This document shows, one piece after another, positions 22,180 to 35,500 of a DNA stretch of 64,000 nucleotides. Origin of the DNA: Caenorhabditis elegans (Eukaryota; Nematoda; Chromadorea; Rhabditida; Rhabditidae); NCBI RefSeq assembly GCF_000002985.6, contig NC_003282.8:2604001-2668000 (forward strand). The letters run 5' to 3'. The notes under the pieces are model-generated. The model searched no databases. It had not been told where the DNA came from and saw only the letters and a program-made list of their open reading frames with translations. The position numbers and the translations under genes are program-made. Positions within the stretch are counted from its first letter, which is position 1. The number at the start of each line of letters is the position of its first letter.

Positions 22180-24214
22180 TCAATGATGTGGGAAGCTTGG
22201 GCTCTGATGATGATGATGGTAGTACATTTGCGACGGTGGATTACTGTAGGATGAGGGGTACTGTAGTGGTTGTGGGAAGCATGGTGATTGGAATGGTGTG
22301 GACTGAAGAGATTGGCTCGCGGAGCACAGGCCACAGGAACCCGTCTCGCAGCACTGAGAGGAGTCTGGGGAGCCGCCGGATAGTTGGAAGCTTAGACTGG
22401 CGATGTATCTGGAATTTTTGGGATTTTTAGATTTTTAGAATGTTTTTTTAAAGAAAAAATCTTAACTTTCTGAACCCAGAAAATTTAGACAAAATTATTA
22501 AATTCGAGCCGTTTTTTGAACTCTCAAATAAAAAGTTGAGAAAGTGGCTCAGTCGGGTAGAGGTTCGCTTTTGGGGAAAATAGTGCCGGGTACGAATCCA
22601 CGCTACGGAAAATAATTTTTCTGATCCTGATGAGCTTGGAAATATAGTTAAAATATTCGAATTTTTAATAAAACTAACTCTTGGGCTTTCCTCAAAGTCT
22701 CGATTTTCGTCATTTTTGGCTCATCTGGAAGAGCTGGAAGTATGCCACGTAGATGCTCCAACGCATCATTCAAACTATTCATTCTCCGACGTTCTCGAGC
22801 ATTAGCCTTATCTCTTCTGACGGTTTTTGCTCGTTCGATTGTCGCTGGGCTCCGCTTTCGGCATCTATATCTCCGTTTTTCTCGTTTTACAGGCTTTTGT
22901 GTAGAATTCTTGGAGTTCTGAAATTAAATTTGTAAAGAGAAAATGAGAATTGATTTTGAGCTCAAAAACAGAATTAAAGGGACCTTTCTGAGACCTTGTT
23001 TAGACTCAAAATTAGCTAAAACGACCGAATTTTGTAATGAAGCGTTTTGAAAATTTCTCAAAAAAAAGTTATGCCAGTTCGAAATTCTGGCAAAAAAGGT
23101 GCCAAAATTTTGATTTTAGCTGAAAACGTGCCATTTTTTCCAGAACTTTGAGAAATTTTCAAAACGTCTCATTACAAAATTCGGTAGTTTTGGGTAATTT
23201 TGAGTCTAAGAAAAAGTCTTAGATTTTGGTACTCCTCCTTTAAATGGCTTGAACAGTAACAAAGTTATAGAGAATGAATTTTTTTTAAACATTTTTTTCT
23301 GAAAAAAAACAGTTTACTGAAATTTCTGCAAGAGCTATTTAAAGATTGTTAATTAGCAAAATGTAGAAAAATGTTTTGTTTAATATGTTTTAGTTAGCAA
23401 TTTTTCAGCAGTTTTTGTTTCCGCCGAAATATAGCTACTCAAAGTTTTCGGGTGTGCTGAGACAACTTTAAACGGGCATATCTTATTAGCCATAATAGTT
23501 ATTAAAAAGTTGTTAACTAACAACTTGTAGAAAATTGTTTGATTAGTATTTTGACAGTTGACAAGTTTTGCATAACTATTACCGCCGTTTAGATACAGCT
23601 ATGTATTCAATTTTTAATTTTGGTGTTTTCTAAAAATCATTCTACAACTTTAAAGGCTTATATCTCATTAACCGGGAAATTTATTAAAAAACTGTCAACT
23701 GACAAATTGAAGATTTTGAAGTTTTCTACCACTTTTTAGTTTTAAATTTACACGAGGAAAGTTACAGCTGTACAATACCATGAGTATTTTGAAGGCTTAT
23801 ATCTCGGGAACCATACATCCTATCAAAAATTGTTAACTAATAAAATGAAACAAATTAAATTTGCAACATTACGTTAGTTTACAAATGTTTTGTAGCATCC
23901 ACCTCCACGGAGTTACGATAGTTTAAAACTTGAAGTTTTCAAGATTCATTAGGAAATTCGGCGTTTTCAGACAATTGTAAGGCTAATGAAGCAATGAAAA
24001 AACTCGACAACACCACCTTTAAAAATCTGGCACCTTCAGAAAATTGCGGAAATTTTCAAAAAATAATCGAAAAAAAAATTATTTGGTTTTAAATTTCTCT
24101 AAACATTTTTCCAAAACCAAAACTAACCTGATCCATATCATTTTCTCGTTCCATATCTAAATCTTGCTCGCCAGTTTGCAAATGATGCGGGTAGAATGGT
24201 GAATGATGGTACAT
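22180..24214 (-). CDS. ngn-1: Neurogenin-type bHLH transcription factor
   Basis: Three minus-strand exons (24214-24128, 22917-22679, 22408-22180) give 184 residues. The bHLH domain runs from about residue 64 to 117: basic part RRDKANARERRRMNSLNDAL with the E-box-contacting glutamate in NARER, helix 1 LEHLRGILPALP, then KMTKIETLRKAQEYIASL. A Lys/Arg-rich nuclear targeting stretch precedes it. The last exon is Ser/Pro/Gln/His-rich with a HHHH run and ends SFPHH. In family terms it is an Atonal/neurogenin proneural factor that dimerises with an E-protein such as HLH-2. Exon 3 contains two CTACAGTA octamers in coding sequence. The 1.2-kb first intron holds diverged repeats and the second holds a tRNA-like relic. 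Confidence 0.92.
22535..22606 (+). pseudogene. tRNA-like relic in ngn-1 intron 2
   Basis: Resembles a tRNA internal promoter: GTGGCTCAGTCGGGTAGAGG (A-box-like) and GGGTACGAATCC (B-box with a T-to-A change at TTCGA). No acceptor stem closes it, so it is not a working tRNA gene. Confidence 0.45.
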
Positions 24215-27200
24215 TGTGCAAAACAAAAACACGTGGGTGGGGGCACCACTGTGGAAAATGACTGACTAATGACAGATGGGACATAAAGGGGGCGGGGTGT
24301 AAGGAGATGGGCGGGGTAGAAAGAGAGAGAGAGAAGGGAAACAAACCGGAACACCAGTCTGGAGATATGGTGGGGTGCGATTTTTCAGAGTAGGAGAGCT
24401 CGCCGAAAAAGAGGAATAGAGGTGCAAACCGGAAGACTGTACATTCTGAAAGGTGAGAAACTGGTGGGGTGGGAGTGGAGATAACGACACTTATACGGAA
24501 ATACAGAAAGACAGGTAGCTTGTATAGGGGAGAGCGTTTAATAACAAATATTTTGTTAGTTGGCAGCTTTTTGATAGCGAAAAAGATAACCGAGATACAA
24601 GCCAGGGGTGTGCGGCAAATCTCAAAATTTGCCGAGCTCGGCAAATTCGGCAAATTTGCCGTGCTTAACAAACTCGGAAAAATTTGATATTTTTTATGTT
24701 TTCTGGAGCACCAAAACTACTGAATTCTTAACAAACGGCAAATTCAGCAAATTCGGCAAATTTGCCGAGCTCGGCAAACGGCAAATTCAGCAAATTCGGC
24801 AAATTTGCCGCACACCCCTGATACAAGCTATCAAAGTTAAGTGAAACGAAATTTTTCGATGTACCATGTCTTTGGCAGCGTATATCTTGGCTTAAGAAAA
24901 AATTTTAATTTTTTTAATCGCTGAAAATAATGCAACATTTATAATACTTTGTATTTTGTTAGTTGATATAACCAGGGAAAATCGAGATATAAGCTAACTA
25001 ATTCAATTAAACTATTTTTGAATTCAAATATATTCAAATGTGCACATGGTGCATGTAGGAAGTTTAATAGAGATAATAGGTATTTTATTGGTTTTTTTTA
25101 TATGATTGTTTTGCAATTTTTTTAATGAGATCAACGACACCTACATCGACGAGGAAAACCTTTTAACCCAATTTTTTGTTTTACATCGTGGCTTATTTCG
25201 AAGATATCAGTTAATGTTGTTTTTTGTAGTAAATGACAGAATACAGACCCAATATACCAAATATAATTGTTAAGAATTAATTTATTTAATTTTCGATTAC
25301 GAATTTCTGGGATTTTCAAAATTCCGACAAGTACAAAAATGCACTCATGAGCTTATATTTCTGTTGTGTTTGGTGTTATCCAATATTTATCAATACGTTT
25401 CCTATATTTTAAACATTTGACATCTTTAATATCTTCAAAATAATTGAGTCCAAAAACATGGTGCATCGAAAAACTTGTTTAACTTTTGACAGCTTATATC
25501 TTGCTTATATTTGAAATTAAGGGGGGGGGGGGGGGTGGGTAGAGTTTGTGGGTATTTTGCTTAAATAGACTAAAACTGGTTCAAAACCACCGAATTTCAT
25601 AACGAGACTTCACAAAAAATTTCCAAAATTTTTTTATGGCCGGTCAAAATTTGGAAAAAAAACGAGCCAAATTTTGCTAAAATCTGAAATTTTGGATTTT
25701 GGATTTTTTTTCTGAAATTATCATCTTTTTAATCCTTATTTTGGTAATTTATCTCGCGGAAATTCGTTGATTGAGACAACTTTTAGGCCGATAGGCATCC
25801 AATTTTGATCAAAATTGGAGGTCTAAAAAGTGTAAGGTGTTAGTGGAGATCCCAACTGACGGAAACGGTATACAGTGTTGAGGGACCCATTAGGTGTAAG
25901 TGTATATCAGAATATACTATAATTTCACTGCTCTATAATCTTGTAGCTCATAATTTTTTTGTCGATGCACCATGTCTGTTATTGCTTAAATCTCGGATAT
26001 TTTTGGTTTTTACGGTTTTACCAAAGACTTTTTCAACCAGCAAACTATTTGTGTACTGATTTTCCACTCGTTTTATTTATCAATTTTTCAAAAATAAAAC
26101 AAAGACAACCAAGATATCCACCTTTGCTAAACTTTGTTAGCGCCTATCTCCACTGTGTTTGGATTTATCAAAAATTTGTCAACAAACAAAATATGCACCA
26201 CTTCTTTTTCTATAATTTTGTAGTTGAACACTTCCTGATATCACCTTAATGAATCGAGATATAGGGTCTTGAAGACATGGTGCATCGATAAACTACCTAA
26301 ACTTTGATAGCGCTTATCTCCGCTGTGTTTGGTTTTATCAAAAACTTGTCAACTAACAAATTATGTACCATTTCTCTTTCTGTAATTTTGTATAAGTTTT
26401 TCCAAATTTCGAAAAAATAGTCATACCACATATAATGTGCAAATTGATACCTATTGACCCAATAATAGAGTAGCCAAAGGTTACGGAATAATCCCCCCTC
26501 CCTGCCTACTGTGTATTAGGATTATGGTGTTTAATGAGATTAGCTTGTATATTTATATACAAACATTGACACCTGTGATTAACAAGAAGGTTTCCTGATT
26601 CTCTCTCTCGAAAAGTCGTCAAAACCGTAATAGGCTAATCATCACCCCAGTGGAAACTGAGGGAGAGAGAGAGAGAGTGTGTGAAAATGTGAGAGACGCA
26701 GAAGACACATGCTATGAATTTCAATTAATTGCTCGTGAAATTTGACGTTTTAACAAGAGAAAGCTTGGGGTTCGCATCAAAATCATGAAGCGAGGAGAGG
26801 GTTAGATTGGGGGGAACATGCTAATTTTACCCAAAATTGTGATGATTGCTTTAGGATTTTTAACAATTGTAAAAAAAATTTTGTTCAAGCATGGTGCATA
26901 TCAACCCAAAATTTGACAGCGCATAAATCTCTCTCGATTATATTTGGTTTTATCAGAAAGTTTTAAACTACTAAAACTAATTATAGAACAATGCGCATGA
27001 GCGCCTGGCGCCTGCCTGAAACCTTCCCCCGCCTTTCGCCTCTTTTTTCCATTTTGAAGTGAATTTACAAATTTCTAATTTTTCAAAAAATGTTAACGTA
27101 TGTTTTTACATAAAGCTTTTTAGGTCAGGCAGGTAGGCTTCTAACGCCTACATGGAAGCCCTACAATGCACAATACATATTTTTCCCATAAATTCCACAC

Positions 27201-30200
27201 TGTAAATCAACCCATCCTATATAGTATTTTATTATGGAGGATTTGCAAATGATTTCCCAAGAGAGCTCTTTCTGTAAATCCTTTGCCTGAAATGTTGACC
27301 AGTAATAAATTTTAGTGACAGATTACTGCTCAATGAGCATAGCATATCCATCATTTCCTCACCCTCTTTGTTCTCCAACAGGCTGTCAGGTTAGGATTGT
27401 TGTAGAAAAGAGGGCAGTCATTTTTTTCAAGAGTTTTCAATTTGAAATGTTGGGATTATTCGCACTAATTTATTATTTTTTTTAAATTGGCATCGACCAG
27501 GCTATCTCACTGGGGTTTAGCTTTTATTTAGAAACTTTATTAAAATGTTTTAGGTTAGTGCTTTAAAAATTGTTAAACCGGCAATTTACCGACTTGCCGA
27601 ATTTGCTGGGAAAACACCTTTAAACCGAAAAAAGTTTATTTTGGAAAAAAGCTCAAAAAGGCACTGTTCAGGTGTTTCCGTCTTACAAAAAATCCCTCTA
27701 AAAATTTCCGGCAAATTTACCCTTCTTGGCGTATAAAAAAATAAATAATTTTCAAATGACAACATATTTATTTTGTATTGTTTTATACTTTTTTTAATTG
27801 AAAAAGTTATGATAAAACCAAAGACTGTCCAGGAGGTAAAGCTCACGTCGATGCACCATGTTGTTCTGAATCTTTCACGGCCCATATCTTGGTCAGCTTT
27901 AATTTTTTTAAAATATTTTTAACTAACAAAATGATTAATACTTATTTTTCTATAATTTTCTAGTTGAACACTTTCTGATACCTCCACAATGAACCGAGAT
28001 ATAAGCTTTCAAAGTCATGGTGCATTGAAAATCTACATTTTCCAAGCTTCCACTGCCCATATCTTAGCTATTTTTGGATTTATCAATAACATGTTAATTT
28101 AAAAAATGTGTACTATTATTTTTTATCCATGATTTTGTAATTGAAAATTTTTTGATATGTTTGAAATGAACAGAGATATCAGCCGTCAAATACATGGTGC
28201 AACGACAAAATGTTGTTTCTCTAACTTTGACAGGTAATATCTCTGCTATCATTGAATTTATCAAAATTGTTCAACTAACAAAATGTTTAATATTTATTTT
28301 TCTATAATTTTCAAGTTGAGCACTTTCTGATACCTCCACAATGAACCGAGATATAGGCTCTTAAAGGTAGGGTACCGAAATCTGAGAAATATTTTTAAAT
28401 GACTCCAAATTTTCTGTTTATTTTGATTCCGAATATCAAAGTGAAAAAATTCAAAAAAATTTCCCTGAGTTTATATTAGAGCTTAAAATCGTGATTTTCA
28501 TTTGTGCACCCTTTCTTCAAATTCGCGCCGAAATAAATTAGCCGCGTTTGTCTCATTTTATTTTCCATATAATTTCAATTTTTTCAGTTTTTTCAGCTTT
28601 ATTTTCACTCATTTTTATGCTAATCAAATGTTCAATTGACACAAAAGGATATATTTTTCAAAAAAAAAAAGAATGAAAATAGCTGAAAAACTGAAAAAAA
28701 AGCAAAAATATATGGAGAAAATTAAATGAGGCAAACGCGCTCCAAGGATAATTTATTTCGGCGCGAATTTGAAAAAAGTTCATGGGTGCACAAATGAAAT
28801 GCGCGATTTGAAGAAGCTCAAATAGAAAATCAGGCAATTTTTTTTTTGAATTTTTTCACATCGAAATTCGGAATCAGGGAAAAATTTGGAGTCAATTAAA
28901 AATATTTCCCGGATTTCGGTACCCCATCTTTAAAGACATGGCACAGCACGGGGAGGCAAACGGTACGTCCGAGAAAGTGCGCTCTACTGCTCAATGAGCA
29001 TACCACTGGTGAGAGGGTATCAACAATAAATTCATTGGTGTCATTAAATAGAGAATTTTCTGTAGAACATTTTTCATATGCATCACTTTCAAAAAATTTG
29101 AGCCGTTTTCGAGATAAATCCATTCTAAAAATGCGACTACTGTAGAAATTAGTGTATGTACGTAAGGTTTGCCTCCCCGTGACAGCGCCTCAAATCGGGA
29201 GAGTTAAGAAAATCGAGAATTGGAAAGTCCAACGGAGCGCGCTTGCACACTTTTACGGTATTAAATGAGTTTCAGACGAAATTTCGCGATTATTCGAGTT
29301 TTCAAAATGAAATTTGGAAAAATAATCAAATATTGGGATTATTATTGCTTTAAAAAAGTTTTAAAAAACATTTTATTGAACAAGTTCAAGATTTGGCTGC
29401 TTTTTCATTGATTTTCGAACCGACTAGAACAAGTTAACTCTATGACAAATTTTCTACGCGAAACAAATTTTTTCAAGCATTAATATGTTTGATTCCAATT
29501 TTTAAACGTCAGCTTGATAGAAATAACACGGTTTCACGTCTTGAAAATGTTCAAAAATGCCCACATCAACGGAAACTGTTTAGTTGGCAGCTGATCTTCA
29601 CTAAACCAACACTAAATGTTCAGATCAAATCACAACTTGTTTGATCATTTGAAAAAACATTTTTAAATCATTGTTTCTCACAAAAAGCAGATGATAAGTA
29701 GTATAGCATGATGAGAATCCATATGATTCTTCATATGCGCATAGCTATAGATACTGTAACTTCGACAACTCCTATCTCCTCAGAGAGGCAAGATATCAAA
29801 AAGTGATTAACTAAGAAATTGTAGAACATATCAAAAACTATGCTAATTAATTAAAATCATGTGTTTATCTCTTAAGATGAGGGAGTTAGAGCAGCCAGTA
29901 GAATAACAAAAAGTATGCAATACAAATGTACGTCTAACTCCCCCATCTTTAAAGATAAAAACGTAAGTTAAATTGAATATCATAGTTTTTGATCTGCTCT
30001 ACAAGTTCTCAGTTGATCACCTTTTGGTATCTCACCTCTCCGAGTAGATAGGAGTTGTCGAAGTTGAGGTATCTAGAGCCGTAGAGGGTAGGAAGAACCT
30101 GATGGTTCCTTATTAAGGAAAAGAAAATATAACACGAAACTTGTAAAAAATGTTAATTTGATCATTTATGTGAGTATTTGAGCCATTTTTGAGGAAAATT

Positions 30201-32549
30201 GGAGAGCAACACTTACATAAGAAATTTGGCGTGGCATAGATCCATTGGTAGATTGGAACATTGAAATTTGATCAGAACTATTTGTATTTTTAGTGATTTT
30301 GATTGATTTGTAGCTTTATTCTAGTGAAATCTTTGATTTCATAAAAGTTTTTTAACCAATTTTGCAAGATTTCCCTTGATAAATGTTGCTTTACTTTTTT
30401 ATCGATTTCGTTGTAAAGAAAAATCATTTTTCTGTGTTATCAGTCAAATTATTGACTAAAACTCTTTAAAAAGATTCAAACTATTAGTAAAAATTCTAAA
30501 ATTGAATGTTTATGCAATAAATTGCTCTAAAATCAATTTTTATTTGCAAAATTTTGTTTTTGGTCAAAAAAAATTTTCAGATTCGCCGAAATTCAGAGCT
30601 CATTTCGAGCTTATTTGAGGAAAAATTTATATTAAAATGAAGTAAATCGCATCGCGAACAGTCTCTGGGCGGTCCCGCATGTTGAAAATTGCTTTAAAAT
30701 CCCTAAAATCCAGCAAAAACGCGATATTTTACTGTTTTGCCACATATTAATTCCAATTCGTGCGACGTCTGCAGCAAACGCGCTCCCGCGCCAAAACCAC
30801 TTCTTTAGCTCTTCTCTCCCGATCTGAGGCGCTGTGCATGGTGCATCGCCAAACTCGCCTACACACGTGGTGTCAGGCTGTCTCTTTGCGCTTTGATCTA
30901 CGAAAAATGCGGGAATATTTTTCCAGAAAAATTGTGACGTCAGCACGCTCTTAACCATGCGAAACGAGATGAGATGTCTGCGTCTCTTTTCCCGAATTTT
31001 TCGAAGATCAAAACGAAATGGGACTTTCTTACTCCACGTGCCTACACCCGAAACTCATTGAGCTTATACTGTCAATTATTGTTATCCAACACACTGCTCC
31101 ACCACCACCACCTGCATTAACAAGATTAGCCTTAGCAAAAATGAAAACAATAATGATGAGGTGTCCTGTTACAGTAATCCCAAATTAGCGGCAATCCGAG
31201 AGACCCCCCCCTCCCCCCTATTCTTTAGTATGCAGCAGTGACGTAATACACAATGACCTGAACATTGTATAAAGACACCTGACTTTTCAGATGGAAATTA
31301 GAAAAATCATATGTTATATAATTAGAATTGGCATGGATTTTTTGGGGAACAAATTTTTGGGGTTTAAAAATTAAAAACAACGTTTTTTTTCTAAAATTGT
31401 AACAAATTTTTAATTAAAAAAAAACAGTTGAACATTATAATTATAAATAATTTTAACAGATATTCGAAGGAGGAATATCAAAAAATTCAAAAAAAAAAAA
31501 TCAAAAAATCACAATTTTTTTCAAAATTTTAAAGAAACTTCTTTTTTTGGAAGAAAATTTTGGAAGATGTAAGGAAGAACATTTAATTTTTTTGCGTTGA
31601 TATTTTGAAACTTTTAAGTTGTTGGAGTTATTAGGAAATTTAAACAATTTTGGCAAAAATATCAAAAAATTTTGATTTCTCAAAAAAAAAAATTCCAAAT
31701 TCCTTTTTTTCAACCAATTTTTTTTTGATTTTTCTGCATCTTTAAAGCATACTCAAAATAAAAAAAATATATATATAATTTGGCAGTTTTTAAAAATTTT
31801 CAAAAAAAAAAATCGCGAAAAAAAGTTACAAAAAAATTTTTTTTTTCCCTAAAAAACTTATCCTAAATTTCAAATTCTCTTCTTAAAGTTGATAATTATC
31901 GTGGCGGGACCCCCTGCTGACAACTTCTAAAGATACCCCTCCCGGCGGTCCCACCGGCCGCCAAAAAAGGCCTGCAAAACGGTCCAAGAGGGTCAAATTA
32001 CATAAGGGAGAACAAAACAGGTGTATTTAGTATATGTATGTTTAAGGATATTATACGGCAGTTTAAATATGGAAGGGGGAGTTTTTAAATTTTTTGGAAA
32101 AAAAAATTTTTTTTTTGGAAATTTTGAGAAAAAATTTTTTTTTTGGAAATTTAATTTTTTTTTTTTCAAAAATCCCAGCTAACTTTTGATTCAATTTTTT
32201 TAATTCTTATATTTTCTAATGCCAATTTTTTCCGAAAATTGTTCATTTTATTCTTGAAAAGTTTTTTAAAAGAAAAGCTGAAAATTTTACAATAACGCAG
32301 ATGAAAATTCCAAATTTTTTGGGGATATTTCGCCAAAAAAATCATTATGTGAATTTGTGGTGATGAAGATGATGACAATCGCTTTGAAAAAAAAAATAAC
32401 AAAAAATACAAAATTCGGGGGAAAAAAATGAAAAATTAACAATAAAATTGGACATTTTAGTTTGAGCCAATTTTTGGCAGACAGAGAGAGAGAGAGTAAG
32501 AGTAAAGAGAGGTAGCAGAGAAAACAGACAAAAATTATTCGGGGGAAAT
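24215..32549. other. Gene-poor repeat block between ngn-1 and mdf-2
   Basis: I find no exon chain here. Contents include a GGCAAATTTGCCG palindrome (24603-24822) and many copies of a diverged family combining CATGGTGCATCGA (or its complement) with AACTAACAAAATGT and GAGATATAAGC (near 24860, 25460, 25968, 26275, 26890, 27855, 28020, 28195). There is also a 15-G run at 25521-25535, a GA-rich microsatellite (26661-26700), a foldback element (28365-28935), a repeat at about 30640-31010 related to 50100-50270, and A/T homopolymer-rich DNA from 31300 to 32450. The first kilobase or so presumably includes ngn-1 regulatory DNA. Confidence 0.65.
28365..28935. mobile_element. Foldback element of the GGGTACCGAAATC family, full-length copy
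   Basis: An inverted repeat of about 570 bp starting GGTACCGAAATCTGAGAAAT and ending with the complement, GATTTCGGTACCCC. Inner arms pair GTGCACAAATGAAAATC-like and TTCAAATTCGCGCCGAAATA stretches. No transposase frame. Shorter relatives lie at 42603-42985 and, disrupted by other insertions, at about 43305-44490 in ric-8 introns. Confidence 0.75.
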
Positions 32550-35500
32550 TTAAAAATCCGCCTTGTACTGTACATTCGTGTTAACCGAGTGAACTGACGT
32601 CGAGAATGAGCGAAGTTGCACCTGAAAAAAAAATCAAATTTTTGAGGGGTCAAATTCGAATTTTCTGTGATTTTCTACCCCTAACCCTAAATTTTCAGAG
32701 CTCTAGCTCAAAATTACGTAAAATTCGGTGTGGTTACGGTAGCCGGTGTTTGCGTACTTTCGGGGCTACAGTAACCCGAAATGTTCAAAATTGCGCTATA
32801 AAGATGTCCATAGGTGCATTTTGTGGCAGAGAATTTAATTTTAAAAACGAAAAAAGTATCAATTTCGGAAAATTCAAATTTTTAAAAATTTCTGATTTTT
32901 CAAAATGAAAATTCAATATTAAATTCGAAATCTCCGCCGTTTTTCACCTCTTCATCTCAATTTTCAGAGCTCTAGCTCAAAATGGCGTAAAATCCGGTGT
33001 ATTGGGTGACGGTAGGCGGTGTTTGCGTACTTTCGGGGCTACCGTAACCCGAAAATTCGAAATTACGCCAAAATCTCCCAAAAAAAAAGCTCTAGGGGAG
33101 GGAAAAAAGCGGAGAATTCGAATAAAAATTGTGACAATTCGAATTTTTAAGAGTTCCGCGCAGTTTTTCCAATGAAATTTCAATATTAAATTCGAAATCA
33201 CCGAGTTCTAGCTGAAAATGGCGTAAAATCTGGTGCTTTGGATTACTGTAGTCGGTGTTTGCGTACTTTCGGGACTACAGTAACCCGAAAGCTTGAAATT
33301 TAAGCTAGAAGCTGGAATATTCTAGAAATTCGAATTTTTATATAAAATTTGTTGTGGAAAATGTGTAAAGTACGCGAAAATTCCAATTTTCTGGAAATTT
33401 TCAACAAAAAATTCGTTTTTTCCGAATTTTCAGTGATTTATCTCAAAATCGCGTTAAATCTGGTACTTTGGGTTACTGTAGTCGGTGTTTGCGTACTTTT
33501 GGGGTTACAGTAACCCCAAAATCTTTGAATTTCGCGGTACTTACAGTCTCCGAATTCTGAATCAAACAGGCTCCGCTTTCAGTCCAGTCCTCGGGTGCTT
33601 GAGTATCTTTTCCAGTGTAAATGAGCACATCGAACGAGACAGGCTCCTCGAGCAGTGGCAAGAATGACACAGATGCGGTGATTTGGCTGAAAATTTAGAT
33701 TTTCACTACAACTTTTTCCTCACGAGGGACGAGGAAAAGTGGTTTCTAGGCCATGGCCGAGGGGCCGACAAGTTTCAGCGGCCATTTATCTTGCTTTGTT
33801 TTCCGCCTGTTTTCTTTCGTTTTTCATCGATTTTTTTCGTTTTTTCTTAATAAAACTGATAAATAAATATTTTTTGCAGATGCTAAAACAATTTCCAAGT
33901 AAAAATCATGTATTCAGTGGGCAAGCAGCGGTGAAAGTGGGCATTGTGTAATATGATGGATTACTGGAATACAAAACCTAAACTTTTTCTGAAAAATGAT
34001 ACACATGCTGCTTAGATGCTGAAACTACCTGATTTTCATAACGATACCACTGAAAAAGTTTTGAGGTTTTCAAAATTCAAATTTTTTAGTGAAAATCTCG
34101 ACTTTTTCACCAAAAAAGTTGAATTTTGGAAACCTCAAAACTTTTTCAGCGGTCTCGTTATGAAAATCAGGTAGTCTCAGCACTTAAGCATCATATGTAT
34201 CATGTTTCAGAAAAAGTTTAGGTTTTGTATTCCCGTTATCCATCATATTGCATTGACCACTTTCACCGCTGCTTGCCCACTGAATACATGATTTCTTTAC
34301 TTGGAAATTGTTTCAGCATCTGCAAAAAATATTTATTTATCAGTTTTATTAAGAAAAAAACGGGAAAAAGCTGTGAAAAACGAAAGAAAACAGGCTCAAA
34401 ACAAAGCAAGATAAATGGCCGCTGAAACTTGTCGGCCCCTCGGCCATGGCCTAGAAACCACTTTTCCTCGTCCCTCGTGAGGAAAAAGTTGCAGTGATTT
34501 TTTTTCAGGAAAAATCGATTTTTTCAGAGATTTGAATTTTGTCCGATGCAATTTCCTATATTATTTACATTTTTAACGCTGAATTTGTAACACTTTTCAC
34601 CTCAAGACATTTATTTTAGCTTAAAATCGCGTAGTATCCGGTGTTTCTGGGCTACGGTAGTTGGTGTTTTCGTACTTTTGAGACTACAGTAACCCGAAAA
34701 TCTTGAAAAAGAGAGCTAGGAGATTGGAAAAAACAGTTTTCGGCCTAAAATAAAGTGGGGAATTTGGATTTCGCCATAAAAACTAGTAGAGTAACCTTAT
34801 AAAAATGACAATTTTCGGGGAAAAACTCATTTCTTATGCTCAAATTCAAACTTTTTCTCCATCTTAGCGCGAAATCGCGTAAAATCTAGTGTTTTGGGTT
34901 ACTGTAGTCGGTGTTTGCGTATTTTTGACGCTACAATAACCCAAAAATTTCCTAGATTTAGCTAGAGCCTTAAAATTTATGTTTTAGGCCTAAAAATGGC
35001 AATAAATAGTAGATTTTCCCAAAAAATTTCCGAATCAGTTCAAAAAATTGAGTTTTCTGACTCTCGAAATTTTTTCTGAATTTTTCATCCTGAAATTCAG
35101 GTTCACCGTCATTTTCTGCTTCTGGGGGCTAAAATTTTCAGATTTCTAGCTCAAAATTGCGTAAAATCCGGTGTTTGCGCACTTCTGGGGCTACAGTAAC
35201 CCAAAATTCATAAAAATTGGGTTAGAAGCCTAAAAACTGGGTGCTAAGGGTAGAAAATTGTTGGAGAAGACGAATTTCACATTGGATTGCACTAATTGCC
35301 GGCGATTTTTGGTCGAATTTCACTGGAAAACTTTTTTTTTTCCAACTTTTTGCGTCAATTCTCAAAACTTTTACGTTTTCCTCCATTTTTTTTGCGTATA
35401 ATTTCCGTCTAAAAACCCATAATACAAATATAATTGAGGATCATCTCTTTCCTTCCTTCTTCCACCAATTAGTCAAATAAAACACGTCTGTCGCCTAGAT

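Noticed and set aside
24138-24671. 177-residue minus-strand frame upstream of ngn-1
   Set aside because: Low-complexity Ser/Pro/Leu sequence with no splice or homology support; only the ngn-1 first exon (another frame) is supported in this interval.
30632-30958. 108-residue minus-strand frame
   Set aside because: It overlaps a dispersed repeat also found at 50.1-50.3 kb and has no splice partners.
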